Shown here: positions 1-10,048 of the stretch, piece by piece
Position numbering within the stretch: position 1 is the stretch's first letter
Layout: every line of letters starts with the position of its first letter
The notes under the pieces: model-generated
What the model saw: the letters and a program-made list of their open reading frames with translations, nothing else
Told to the model about the DNA's origin: nothing
Databases searched by the model: none
Assembly (NCBI GenBank): GCA_031769625.1
Contig: JAUIMM010000200.1
Coordinates: 55,698,001 to 55,762,000 of the forward strand
Direction of reading: 5' to 3'
DNA length: 64,000 nucleotides
Source: Taudactylus pleione
Lineage: Eukaryota; Chordata; Amphibia; Anura; Myobatrachidae
Position numbers and translations under genes: made by a program

Positions 1-494
1 CCCGGATCCCCCTCAGTTGCCCTGACTGGACTAGCCCACCTTGTGTGCATGACTGGGTGCAGGGGGAGCAGCGGGCCACAGAGGCAGCTCGGGCACAATT
101 GCAGCTACACATCTTGTACCCACGGTAGTTATGCCTGTTGCATGAAGGCCCTTTTCAGGATGAATGGAATGGGGTTATAGGCAGGCCCGGTGGGAGGGGG
201 GACTACGGGGACACCTCTACCGGGCCCCCGAGGTCCAGAGGGGCCCCAAGGACACTGGCACAAAACAGAGCCACGGACGGCGGTCTCTGTTCTAGCTGGC
301 GGGCCACAGCCGCCGGGACCCATAGCGGCCGCCCAGCCCCCCTAGCCTGGCCCGGGCAGCACTGGGCTCTTCCGGGTGGCTCAGCTGTGGCCTGGGCCGG
401 GCCTGACATGTAGGTGAACAACCCGGCAGCATGACGTCAGAGGTCACGTCGCCGCACGACAGGCAGGCAGCACCGCTGCGGACTGCGGAGATGG
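1..494. other. GC-rich non-coding stretch
   Basis: No recognisable gene. The stretch is rich in GGGCCC-type runs (about 185-370) with short open frames on both strands that overlap each other and look like no protein family. It could be a fragment of a GC-rich dispersed repeat, but no ends or target duplications are visible. Confidence 0.4.
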
Positions 495-1030
495 GAAAAG
501 CTAGATCCCCTTCCGTGTCTGGATAGAAGTGAAAGTGGAGACTGCATGGCGAGCCTGAGAGGTGCTGGGGACGGAAGAAGTTAAAGGGGCATAGGAAGCT
601 GATAGAGGCTGGAGGCAGCGGATGGTGATGGGAGCTGGGGATAGAGAAAGATGAAGGGGCATAGGAAGGTCATGTGGCCTGGGGGCAGAAGGTGACATGG
701 GCTGGGAGCAGAGGAAGGTGAGATGGGCTGGGGGCAGAGGAAGGTGCTCTTGGGAAAGAGGAGGTGATGGGGGCTGGGGATACAGGAAGATGAAGGGGAA
801 GCGGAAGGTGATGGGGGCAGAAGTTGACACGGGCTGGGGCAGAGGAATGTGATGGGGCTGGGGATGGAGAAAGGTGAAGGGGGTATAGGAAGATTTATGG
901 GGGCAGAGAAAGGTGATAGGGGCTGGGACAATAGGTGATGAGGGCTGGGGACGGAGGAAGGTGATGGTGCTTCTGGGCTGTGGATGGTGATGCGAGGCTG
1001 AATTTGAGGAAGGTTATGAGTACTGTGGAT
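495..1030. repeat. Purine-rich degenerate minisatellite
   Basis: The top strand is almost entirely purines, built from loosely repeated 25-45-bp units of the type 'gatgggggctggggacagag' and 'gaaggtgatgggggc'. The bottom-strand Pro/Ser-rich open frames (501-830, 581-931) are consequences of this composition. The G-runs could form quadruplex or triplex DNA (inference). Confidence 0.75.
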
Positions 1031-2068
1031 GGCATATATAGTTATAACAATATATTGTGGGCACTTTATTAGGTACTTTTATCTAATCGCAAAGTGCTTC
1101 CATGTTTGCCTTAGACCAGTATGAATTTGTCTGCTCAGTTGAGATTACTGAGAAGGATACTGCATTAAGCTGAATTCACTGTGCAGTTTGCCAGGATGCT
1201 TCGATCCTTATAGCATGGAGCAATACTGCCAATAAATTCACTGTCCATTTCCTTGATTAGAACCTTTCTAGATTTGAAACATAGAGCAGACTGAATTGAT
1301 TAACATCATGATTATATACATGAATAATTAAGCATTTATTAATAACTAACTGCTGTGCAAGTGTCTCTTCTTGGAAAAACGACAGCACTACACAGCATTT
1401 CTGACGCTTGACAGGATACATCCATGGATTCCATATAGTTTCTGCCATATCATGGTGCTCGCATGAGTGGATCTCTATGTAGAAATGTATTGACAGTGCA
1501 CACAGGCTTAATAACAAATCAGGTAATGGAAAATAGATTATGCTCCCATCCTTATTTAGAGTTGTACGCGAATCCACTTTGATGGAACTCGTGATTTTTA
1601 GCAACAGCATATGTGCTGAAGTACATGCATCTACGAGCGATTTACAGTCATTGACATCACAGTGTCACCTCACTTGTGGCTTAACCACTTGCCTGGTATG
1701 GTCGCATCAGATGCAACCATGCTAGGCTTGGCCTTCCCTGACACGGTCGTATCTTATACAATTGTGTTACAGAAGCCTGCCAGCGGCTGCTAGAAGCTAA
1801 TCGTCCAGCAGCTTCCAGGCCCAGCCTATCTGGCTGGACCCATGCCAACCTCCCTGCTGCCTCCTCCTGACGACCTTGCCACCACGGGTGCAAGAAAACA
1901 GTCTTCCTGCAGCCCGGGCTTAGGGAAGCTGCGGTTTCCATTCTCTCCCCAAGTTACAGACACTGCAGGAGGGTGGCTATGAACTGCGAGCCTGATAGGA
2001 TTGTCCACCAGCCTGGGCTCCTGACTGCAATGCAACAGGCCCCCCTTCCCCTGCACTCTCCCCATTCA
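1031..2068. other. Intergenic stretch, nothing recognised
   Basis: Mixed-composition DNA without a clear gene, tandem repeat or delimited element. Small palindromic fragments occur near 1775-1835 (complementary 'cagcggctgc'/'cagcagcttcc' type sequences), which may be a decayed hairpin-rich MITE. The short open frames overlap on both strands and show no family signature. Confidence 0.4.
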
Positions 2069-2559
2069 GTCAGCAGCAGTGGTGGATTTACTGCTAGGCA
2101 ACACAAGCAGTTGCCTAGGGCCCAGCGGGTCTTAGGGGGCCCGCCAACAGGGCTGTATAATGGAGGGCCCCGGCAGGCTGTCAGTGCATTGATTCGACTG
2201 CTGCCGGGTGCTGGCTCCAGCTCACGCTGCTCTGTGGAGGGGAATTCCCCGCTGCTCAGTCACCACTGCCTTCAGACGCGGGGGTGTACTGTGGGCGGAG
2301 CCACCCACGATGATGGGGAGTTGGGGGCGGGTGCAGTGGTGATTTGTGCCCATCACCTATAGCCCCGCCCCCAGCATGGAGTTACAGTGGAAGATGGCAA
2401 GGTCCAAGGATGGCCCCTCCATTCAAGAATCACATCTCTGGCCAAACTACAGTAAGTAACCTGTGTTCCTCCTCCCCTCTGTGCTTCCTGTCTCAGCACC
2501 TCTGTCCTTGTTCTGCTCTCCGTACTTGTTTTATTATATGCCTGTCTGTCTCTCCCAGT

Positions 2560-3425
2560 TTGTGTGTATGTCTCCTTGTCCCCCTCCCCCCACCAGCAGT
2601 GTGTATGTCTCCATGTCCCCCTCCCCCCACCAGCAGTGTGTATGTCTCCATGTCCCTCTTCCCCCCCCACCAGCAGTGTGTATGTCTCCATGTCCCTCTT
2701 CCCCCCCCACCAGCAGTGTGTGTGTCTCCATGTCCCTCTTCCCCCACCAGCAGTGTGTATGTCTCCATGTCCCCCTCCCCCACCAGCAGTGTGTATGTCT
2801 CCATGTCCCTCTTCCCCCCCACCAGCAGTGTGTGTGTCTCCATGTCCCCCTTCCCCCACCAGCAGTGTGTCCCCATCCCCCACTAGCAGTGTGTGTCTCC
2901 ATGTCCTCCTTCCCCCACCAGCAGTGTGTCCCCATCCCCCACCAGCAGTGTGTGTCTCCATGTCCCCCTTCCCCCACCAGCAGTGTGTCCCCATCCCCCA
3001 CCAGCAGTTTGTGTCTCCATGTCCCCATCCCCCACCAGCAGTGTGTGTCTCCATGTCCCCCTTCCCCCACCAGCAGTGTGTGTCTCCATGTCCCCCTTCC
3101 CCCACCAACAGTGTGTCCCCATCCCCCACCAGCAGTGTGTGTCTCCATGTCCCCCTTCCCCCACCAGCAGTGTGTGTCTCCATGTCCCCATCCCCCACCA
3201 GCAGTGTGTGTCTCCATGTCCCCATCCCCCACCAGCAGTGTGTCTCCATGTCCCTCTCTCCCCCCCACCAGCAGTGTGTCTCCATGTCCCTCTCTCCCCC
3301 CCACCAGCAGTGTGTATCTCCATGTCCCTCTCTCCCCACCAGCAGTGTGTCTCCATGTCCCCCTCCCCCCACCTGCAGTGTGTATGTCTCCATGTCCCCC
3401 TCCCTCCACCAGCAGTGTGTGTCAC
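2560..3425. repeat. About 40-bp minisatellite inside hAT-A
   Basis: Tandem units combine 'ccccaccagcagtgtgt', 'gtctccatgtcccc' and a variable C/T run ('cttccccc' or 'atccccc'). Unit lengths are mixed (about 24 and 40 bp) and over 20 units are present. Open frames on both strands (up to 346 codons) run through it in all registers and simply repeat the unit, so they are not genes. Confidence 0.93.
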
Positions 3426-3445
3426 AATTTTCACTAGGGGTGAGC

Positions 3446-3472
3446 GGGTTCGGATTTCTGAAATCCGAACCC
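3446..3472. promoter_or_regulatory. Subterminal palindrome of hAT-B 5' end
   Basis: A perfect 12-bp inverted repeat (gggttcggattt / aaatccgaaccc, 3-nt loop) sits 11 bp from the tip. The same hairpin occurs at the 5' ends of the other copies (about 18092-18118 and 54679-54705, and a variant at 39472-39499). By analogy with other hAT elements it may be a transposase-binding or excision structure; that role is inferred. Confidence 0.55.
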
Positions 3473-3614
3473 CCCCGACCCCCCCGATCCGAGGCCGATC
3501 CGAGTCAGGCTTGACTTTTCCCGCCTGACTCGGATCTGAAATCGAGGCAAAACGTCATCATCCCGCCTTCCGGGTCTCGCGGGTTTTGGATCCTATATGA
3601 GGTACCCGCGTCGG

Positions 3615-3905
3615 CGCCATTTTCTCACTCGGCTGTGGATAGTGAAGAGGGAGGTTTGGAGTTAGGGCTGGCTGGGCTGTGTAGTGTAGTGCAGTGTAGT
3701 GTTGTGCTGTGCTGCGCTGTGCTGCTGTTGTCCATAGGGGCTGTGTCCACTCCTCCAAAGTCCATAGGGGCTGGCTGGACTGTGTTGTGCAGTCAGTTGT
3801 CCATAGGGGCTGTGTCCACTCCAAAGTCCTGTGCAGTGTCCCAGTCCTAAAGGGGTGCTGTAGTGTTGTCCAGGGGGTGCTCTGTCCATCAGGGGTGCTC
3901 CCCCC
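3615..3905 (+). repeat. Short 'ccataggggctg' repeat block in hAT-B
   Basis: Repeats of 'gtccataggggctg' and 'tgtccactcc' alternate with 'gtgctgtgctgc' runs. The equivalent block lies at 18300-18580 in copy 2 and, reversed, at 54100-54480 in copy 3, with different unit numbers. It lies between the 5' end and array A, so it belongs to the element's leader region. Confidence 0.75.
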
Positions 3906-6900
3906 AAGTGCAAAAAAAAAATAATATTTTTTCTGTGTTTGTGAATTGCGTGCACAGTAGCCGAACGTGCATCAAGAAGTAGTACCAAGCGTGCGCCTGT
4001 GTCATATGTAAAGGGCCGGCTGGCTTGACCGTTAAAGGGTGCTGTAACCCCCAAAGTGCACTCTAAACAAAATAAAAAATATTTTCTGTTTTTGCGAATT
4101 GTGTGCACTGTGGCTGCACGTGCATCAACAAAGGAGCAGTACCAAGCGTGCGCCTGTGTCCCATTAGTAAAGGGCCGGCTGGCTTGTCCGTTAAAGGGTG
4201 CTGTAACCCCCAAAGTACACTCCAAACAAAAAAAATATATATTTTCTGTGTTTGTGAATTGTGTGCACTGTAGCAGCACGTGCATCAACAAAGTAGTGCC
4301 AAGCGTGCGCCTGTGTCATACGCAAAGGGCCATCTGGCTTGACCGTTAAAGGGTGCTGTAACCCCCAAAGTGCACTCCAAACAAAATAAAAAATATTTTT
4401 TGTGTTTGTGAATTGTATGCACTGTGGCTGCACGTGCATCAATAAAGGAGCAGCGCCAAGCGTGCGCCTGTGTCCCATTAGTAAAGGGCCGGCTGGCTTG
4501 TCCATTAAAGGGTGCTGTAACCCCCAAAGTACACTCCAAACAAAATAAAAAAATATATTTTTTGTGTTTGTGAATTGTGTGCATCAACAAAGTAGTGCCA
4601 AGCGTGCGCCTGTGTCATAAGTAAAGGGCCAGCTGGCTTGACCGTTAAAGGGTGCTGTAACCGCCAAAGTGCACTCCAAACAAAATAAAAAATATTTTCT
4701 GTGTTTGTGAATTGTGTGCCCTGTGGCTGCACGTGCATCAACAAAGGAGCACCGACAAGCGTGCGCCTGTGTCCCATTAGTAAAGGGCTGGCTGGCTTGT
4801 CCGTTAAAGGGTGCTGTTACCCCCAAAGTACACTCCAAACAATCTAAAAAAATATTTTCTGTGTTTGAGAATTGTGTGCACTGTGGCTGCACGTGCATCA
4901 ACAAAGGAGTGCCAAGCGTGTGCCTGTGTCCCATTAGTAAAGGGCCGGCTGGCTTGTCCATTAAAGGGTGCTGTAACCCCCAAAGTACACTCCAAACAAA
5001 ATAAAAAAATATATTTTTTGTGTTTGTGAATTGTGTGCATCAACAAAGTAGTGCCAAGCGTGCGCCTGTGTCATAAGTAAAGGGCCAGCTGGCTTGACCG
5101 TTAAAGGGTGCTGTAACCGCCAAAGTGCACTCCAAACAAAATAAAAAATATTTTCTGTGTTTGTGAATTGTGTGCCCTGTGGCTGCACGTGCATCAACAA
5201 AGGAGCACCGACAAGCGTGCGCCTGTGTCCCATTAGTAAAGGGCTGGCTGGCTTGTCCGTTAAAGGGTGCTGTTACCCCCAAAGTACACTCCAAACAATC
5301 TAAAAAAATATTTTCTGTGTTTGAGAATTGTGTGCACTGTGGCTGCACGTGCATCAACAAAGGAGCAGCGCCAAGCGTGTGCCTGTGTCCCATTAGTAAA
5401 GGGCCGGCTGGCTTGTCCATTAAAGGGTGCTGTAACCCCCAAAGTACACTCCAAACAAAATAAAAATATATATTTTTTGTGTTTGTGAATTGTGTGCATC
5501 AACAAAGTAGTGCCAAGCGTGCGCCTGTGTCATAAGTAAAGGGCCGGCTGGCTTGACCGTTAAAGGGTGCTGTAACCCCCAAAGTGCACTCCAAACAAAA
5601 TAAAAAATATTTTCTGTGTTTGTGAATTGTGTGCCCTGGGCTGCACGTGCATCAACAAAGGAGCAGCGACAAGCGTGCGCCTGTGTCCCATTAGTAAAGG
5701 GCCGGCTGGCTTGTCCATTAAAGGGTGCTGTAACCCCCAAAGTACACTCCAAACAATATAAAAAAATATTTTCTGTGTTTGTGAATTGTGTGCACTGTGG
5801 CTGCACGTGCATCAACAAAGGAGCAGCGCCAAGCATGCGCCTGTGTCCCATTAGTAAAGGGCCGGCTGGCTTGTCCGTTAAAGGGTGCTGTAACCCCCAA
5901 AGTACACTCCAAACAAAATATAAAAATATTTTCTGTGTTTGTGAATTGTGTGCACTGTGGCTGCACGTGCATCAACAAAGGAGCAGCGCCAAGCGTGCGC
6001 CTGTGTCCCATTAGTAAAGGGCCGGCTGGCTTGTCCATTAAAGGGTGCTGTAACCCCAAAGTACACTCCAAACAAAATAAAAAAATATATTTTTTGTGTT
6101 TGAGAATTGTGTACATCAACAAAGTAGTGCCAAGCGTGCGCCTGTGTCATAAGTAAAGGGCTGGCTGGCTTGACCGTCAAAGGGTGCTGTAACCCCCAAA
6201 GTACACTCCAAACAATATAAAAAAATATTTTCTGTGTTTGTGAATTGTGTGCACTGTGGCTGCACGTGCATCAACAAAGGAGCAGCGCCAAGCATGCGCC
6301 TGTGTCCCATTAGTAAAGGGCCGGCTGGCTTGTCCGTTAAAGGGTGCTGTAACCCCCAAAGTACACTCCAAACAAAATATAAAAATATTTTCTGTGTTTG
6401 TGAATTGTGTGCACTGTGGCTGCACGTGCATCAACAAAGGAGCAGCGCCAAGCGTGCGCCTGTGTCCCATTAGTAAAGGGCCGGCTGGCTTGTCCATTAA
6501 AGGGTGCTGTAACCCCAAAGTACACTCCAAACAAAATAAAAAAATATATTTTTTGTGTTTGAGAATTGTGTACATCAACAAAGTAGTGCCAAGCGTGCGC
6601 CTGTGTCATAAGTAAAGGGCTGGCTGGCTTGACCGTCAAAGGGTGCTGTAACCCCCAAAGTGCACTCCAAACAAAATAAAAAATATTTTCTGTGTTTGTG
6701 AATTGTGTGCCCTGTGGCTGCACGTGCATCAACAAAGGAGCAGCGACAAGCGTGCGCCTGTGTCCCATTAGTAAAGGGCCGGCTGGCTTGTCTGTTAAAG
6801 GGTGCTGTAAACCCCAAAGCATACTCCAAACAATACAAAAAAATATTTTCTGTGTTTGTGAATTGTGTGCACTGTGGCTGCACGTGCATCAACAAAGGAG

Positions 6901-7640
6901 CAGCGCCAAGCATGCGCCTGTGTCCCATTAGTAAAGGGCCGGCTGGCTTGTCCATTAAAGGGTGCTGTAACCCCCAAAGTACACTCCAAACAAAATATAA
7001 AAATATTTTCTGTGTTTGTGAATTGTGTGCACTGTGGCTGCACGTGCATCAACAAAGGAGCAGCGCCAAGCATGCGCCTGTGTCCCATAAGTAAAGGGCC
7101 GGCTGGCTTGTCCGTTAAAGGGTGCTGTAACCCCCAAAGTACACTCCAAACAAAATATAAAAATATTTTCTGTGTTTGTGAATTGTGTGCACTGTGGCTG
7201 CACGTGCATCAACAAAGGAGCAGCGCCAAGCGTGCACCTGTGTCCCATAAGTAAAGGGCCGGCTGGCTTGTCCATTACAGGGTGCTGTAACCCTCAAAGT
7301 ACACTCCAAACAAAATAAAAAAATATTTTCTGTGTTTGTGAATTGTGTGCACTGTGGCTGCACGTGCATCAACAAAGGAGCAGCGCCAAGCATGCGCCTG
7401 TGTCCCATAAGTAAAGGTTTGGCTGGCTTGTCCGTTAAAGGGTGCTGTAACCCCCAAAGGGCACTCCAAACAAAATAAAAAAATATTTTCTGTGTTTGTG
7501 AATTGTGTGCACTGTGGCTGCACGTGAATCAAAAAAGGATCAGCGCCAAGCGTGCGCCTGTGTCCCATAAGTAAAGGGCCGGCTCGCTCATTTCTTAAAG
7601 GGTCGTGTAACCCACAAATTGCACTAGTCTCCAACAAAAA
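3905..7640 (+). repeat. Array A of hAT-B copy 1 (about 23 units of 160 bp)
   Basis: Each unit contains, in order, 'tctgtgtttgtgaattgtgt', 'gcacgtgcatcaacaaa', 'agcgtgcgcctgtgt', 'aaagggccggctggcttg', 'gggtgctgtaac' and an A/T tract. The period is exactly 160 bp between 6841 and 7481. Shorter units lacking about 20 bp are interspersed and give a 456-459-bp higher-order repeat (4505-4960 with 4961-5420; 5718-6176 with 6177-6635). Nearly every unit carries a CACGTG palindrome. Open frames in it on both strands are repeat read-throughs. Confidence 0.95.
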
Positions 7641-7702
7641 TAAAAAATGATTTTCTGTGTTTGTGTGTGCCTTAGCCGCACGTATATATCAATATAACAT
7701 AA

Positions 7703-8046
7703 GTGGAGGACTAAACTTTCTCCGATAAAAATAAAATAGGGAAATATCAAGAACCACTTCCTCCTAGTGGTATTGCTGCTGCTGGGAGTTGTTCATCATC
7801 CCAGAGAGGAAGTAGGAACACCACTACTTTTACTAAACAATTGACCCTCCAACAGTCCTTAGCGAGGAGGATGAAGTACGATAGCAGTCATCCTGAAGCA
7901 AAACGTATAACTGAGGCCTTAACTGCTATGTTGGTGTTAGACGTGCGTCCGGTATCCACCATTAGTGCAGTGGGATTTAGCCAATTGATGGAGGTAGTGT
8001 GTCCCCGGTTCCAAATCCCATCTAGATTCCACCTGCATCCTCAAAG
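7703..8046 (+). pseudogene. N-terminal hAT transposase remnant, copy 1
   Basis: This matches the short N-terminal ORF of copies 2 and 3, but the start is GTG (7703) and the fourth codon is TAA (7712-7714), so it cannot be made from the usual start; an internal ATG at 7841 leaves 78 codons. The readable part contains the hAT-family pattern KYDSSHPEAKRITEAL, then AVGFSQLMEVVCPRF and IPSR, the region after the BED finger in ZBED-like transposases. After IPSR the frame runs into array B. The BED finger and catalytic core are missing. Confidence 0.85.
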
Positions 8047-8514
8047 CAGCAGCGACAAGCGTGCGTCTGTCTGTTAAAGGGTTGTGTAACCCTCAAGGTG
8101 CGCACCACAAACAATAAAAAAATTCTTCTTTTTTTTCTGTCTTTGTGAATTGTGTGGGCTGTAGCCACACCTGCATCCTCAAAGCAGCAGCGACAAGCGT
8201 GCGTCTGTCTGTTAAAGGGTGGTGTAACCCTCAAAGTGTGCTCCACAAACAATAAAAAAATTCTTCTTTTTTTTTCTATCTTTGTGAATTGTGTGCACTG
8301 TAGCTGCACGTGCATCAACAAAGGAGCAGCGCCAAGCATGCGCCTGTGTCCCATAAGTCTCTTAAAGGGTGGTGTAACCCCAAAAGTGCTCCAAAAAATA
8401 AAAAACAATTTTTTTTCTGTGTTTGTGACTTGTGTGCGATGTAACCGCACGTGCATCAAGTCAACACAGTAGCAGTGCCAAGCGTGCGCCTGTGTCATAA
8501 GTCAAGGGCCGGTT

Positions 8515-8590
8515 TAGACATCTGGTCCGGACTGAAGGACGTGCCAACAATTTCTGACAAGTCTGCTGTCACTGCATATGATACTGTCCT
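8515..8590 (+). pseudogene. Isolated transposase fragment inside array B
   Basis: About 76 bp encodes LDIWSGLKDVPTISD followed by SAVTAYDTV. It matches the transposase of the 34327-39509 copy just before its C-terminal domain (minus strand, about 35335-35413). Array units abut it on both sides. It is a piece of the core that was not lost when the array replaced the rest. Confidence 0.85.
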
Positions 8591-8924
8591 CAAAGCAGCA
8601 GCGACAAGCATGCGTCTGTCTGTTAAAGGGTGGTGTAACCCTCAAAGTGCGCTCCACAAACAATAAAAAAATTCTTCTTTTTTTTCTGTCTTTGTGAAAT
8701 GTGTGGGCTGTAGCCGCACCTGCATCCTCAAAGCAGCAGCGACAAGCATGCGTCTGTCTGTTAAAGGGTGGTGTAACCCTCAAAGTGCGTTCCACAAACA
8801 ATAAAAAAATTCTTCTTTTTTTTTCTGTCTTTGTGAAATGTGTGGGCTGTAGCCACACCTGCATCCTCAAAGCAGCAGCGACAAGCGTACGTCTGTCTGT
8901 TAAAGGGTGGTGTAACCCTCAAAG

Positions 8925-9566
8925 GCCCTGATTCAGAGCCAGACGCTCTGACCAGAGTGCTCACTCTGAATCAGGGCCCACCTCCATTAAAATGGAGCGT
9001 CCTCCTGGACGCTCGTATAGCTGTGGGTCACCACCCATATACGAGCATCCAACAAGATGGTCGCGATGGTCCCACCTCCATTAAAATGGAGCGTCCTCCT
9101 GGACGCTCGTATAGCTGTTGGTCACCACCCACAGCATATACGAGCGTCCAACAAGATGGTCGCGATGGTCTTGACTATCGCGACCATCGGACTTGCGAGT
9201 GAAACCCTGTGGTCGGGTTTCTCAACCGCAAGGCCAGGAGTGATTTTGGCTCTATCAGAGCCAAAATCACTCCCACTGACAACACTAGTGATGTCAGTGG
9301 GGCCGGCTTCAGACGGTAGGCGTTCCCATAGGAACGCCTCCGTCTGGCAGGCATGCCCCCGGCACGCCCACCAAACGGGGCATGCTGTCAATCAACATCG
9401 ACAGCACGCCCCCTTTGATGCGAGACTCCGAGCGAAGGAAAGTCCTTCGCTCGCTGGGTCTCGTGCATGCGCACGACGGAGCTCCCTCCGTCGTGTGCAT
9501 GTGCAGTGGGGAACATCGACCCACTTGCGAGCATACTGCCACTCGCGAGTGGGTCTGAATGACCCC
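8925..9566. mobile_element. Multi-hairpin element, copy A
   Basis: It starts 'gccctgattcagag' and ends 'tctgaatgacccc', inserted in an array B unit at 'ctcaaag'. The interior is a chain of stem-loops, for example 8924-8938 with 8964-8978, and the stems around 9170-9190, 9236-9272, 9276-9301, 9310-9345, 9376-9415 and 9465-9505. A 92-bp internal segment is duplicated (about 8979-9070 and 9071-9170). It is the reverse-oriented relative of 48245-48765. No ORF is supported. The exact target duplication is unclear. Confidence 0.8.
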
Positions 9567-9754
9567 CAAAGTGCGCACCACAAACAATAAAAAAAAAAAA
9601 AATTCCGTCTTTGTGAAATGTGTGGGCTGTAGCTGCACCTGCATGCTCAAAGCAGCAGTGAGAAGCGTGCGTCTGTCTGTTAAAGGGTGGTGTAACCCTC
9701 AAAGTGCGCTCCACAAACAATAAAAAAAAATTTTTTTTTCTCTCTTTGTGAATT

Positions 9755-10048
9755 GTGTGGGCTGTAGCCGCACCTGCATCCTCCAAGCAGCAGCGACATG
9801 CGTGCATCTGTCTATTAAAGGATTACATCGGTGACAGCATCCAAGTAGGCATGTCAGACAGTCCGTACATGTACTGGCAGGAAAAAGAGGCAATTTGGAG
9901 GCCCCTTTACAAATTGGCTCTATTTTACCTGAGTTGCCCCCCCTCCAGTGTGTACTCCGAAAGAGTGTTTAGTGCAGTCGGGAACCTTGTCAGCGAAAGG
10001 CGTAGGAGTTTGCTTCCACAAAATGTGGAGAAGATGATGTTCATATAA
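9755..10048 (+). CDS. Truncated hAT transposase: array-derived leader fused to dimerisation domain
   Basis: 98 codons. Residues 1-22 come from the last array B unit (MWAVAAPASSKQQRHAC...). From DYIGDSIQVG onward it is the C-terminal hAT transposase region with WQEKEAIW, LYKLALFYLSCPPS, VYSERVFSAVGNLVSERR and LPQNVEKMMF, the classic hAT family C-terminal dimerisation domain. The catalytic core is absent, so it cannot transpose anything; it might pair with full-length transposase (inference). The same fusion is open in copies 2 and 3. Beyond the stop, 10050-10222 still shows the decayed acidic tail of the parent protein. Whether it is translated is unknown. Confidence 0.6.
   Translation: MWAVAAPASSKQQRHACICLLKDYIGDSIQVGMSDSPYMYWQEKEAIWRPLYKLALFYLSCPPSSVYSERVFSAVGNLVSERRRSLLPQNVEKMMFI

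Larger units (their letters stand above)
8047..9826 (+). repeat. Array B of hAT-B copy 1, interrupted
   Basis: Units of about 139 bp: 'tgtctttgtgaattgtgtg', 'ggctgtagccgcacctgcat', 'cctcaaagcagcagcgaca', 'gcgtgcgtctgtctgttaaa', 'gggtggtgtaaccctcaaag'. This is the array A unit without the 'cccattagtaaagggccgg' segment, so the two arrays share an ancestor. It is interrupted by an A-type unit (about 8290-8500), by a transposase fragment (8515-8590) and by the hairpin element (8925-9566). It occupies the place of the transposase catalytic core. Confidence 0.9.

Noticed and set aside
2353..3393. 346-codon open frame on the minus strand and long frames on the plus strand
   Set aside because: It is a direct translation of the 40-bp minisatellite, open in several registers on both strands, with no non-repeat protein sequence.
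3662..7637. Many 90-200-codon frames with repeated HTIHKHRKYFF or RASTKEQRQACACV motifs
   Set aside because: They repeat with the 160-bp array unit and occur on both strands; not genes.
3905..7640. CRISPR array or integron-like cassette
   Set aside because: The repeats are directly abutting 160-bp units without unique spacers, and the context is a eukaryotic transposon.
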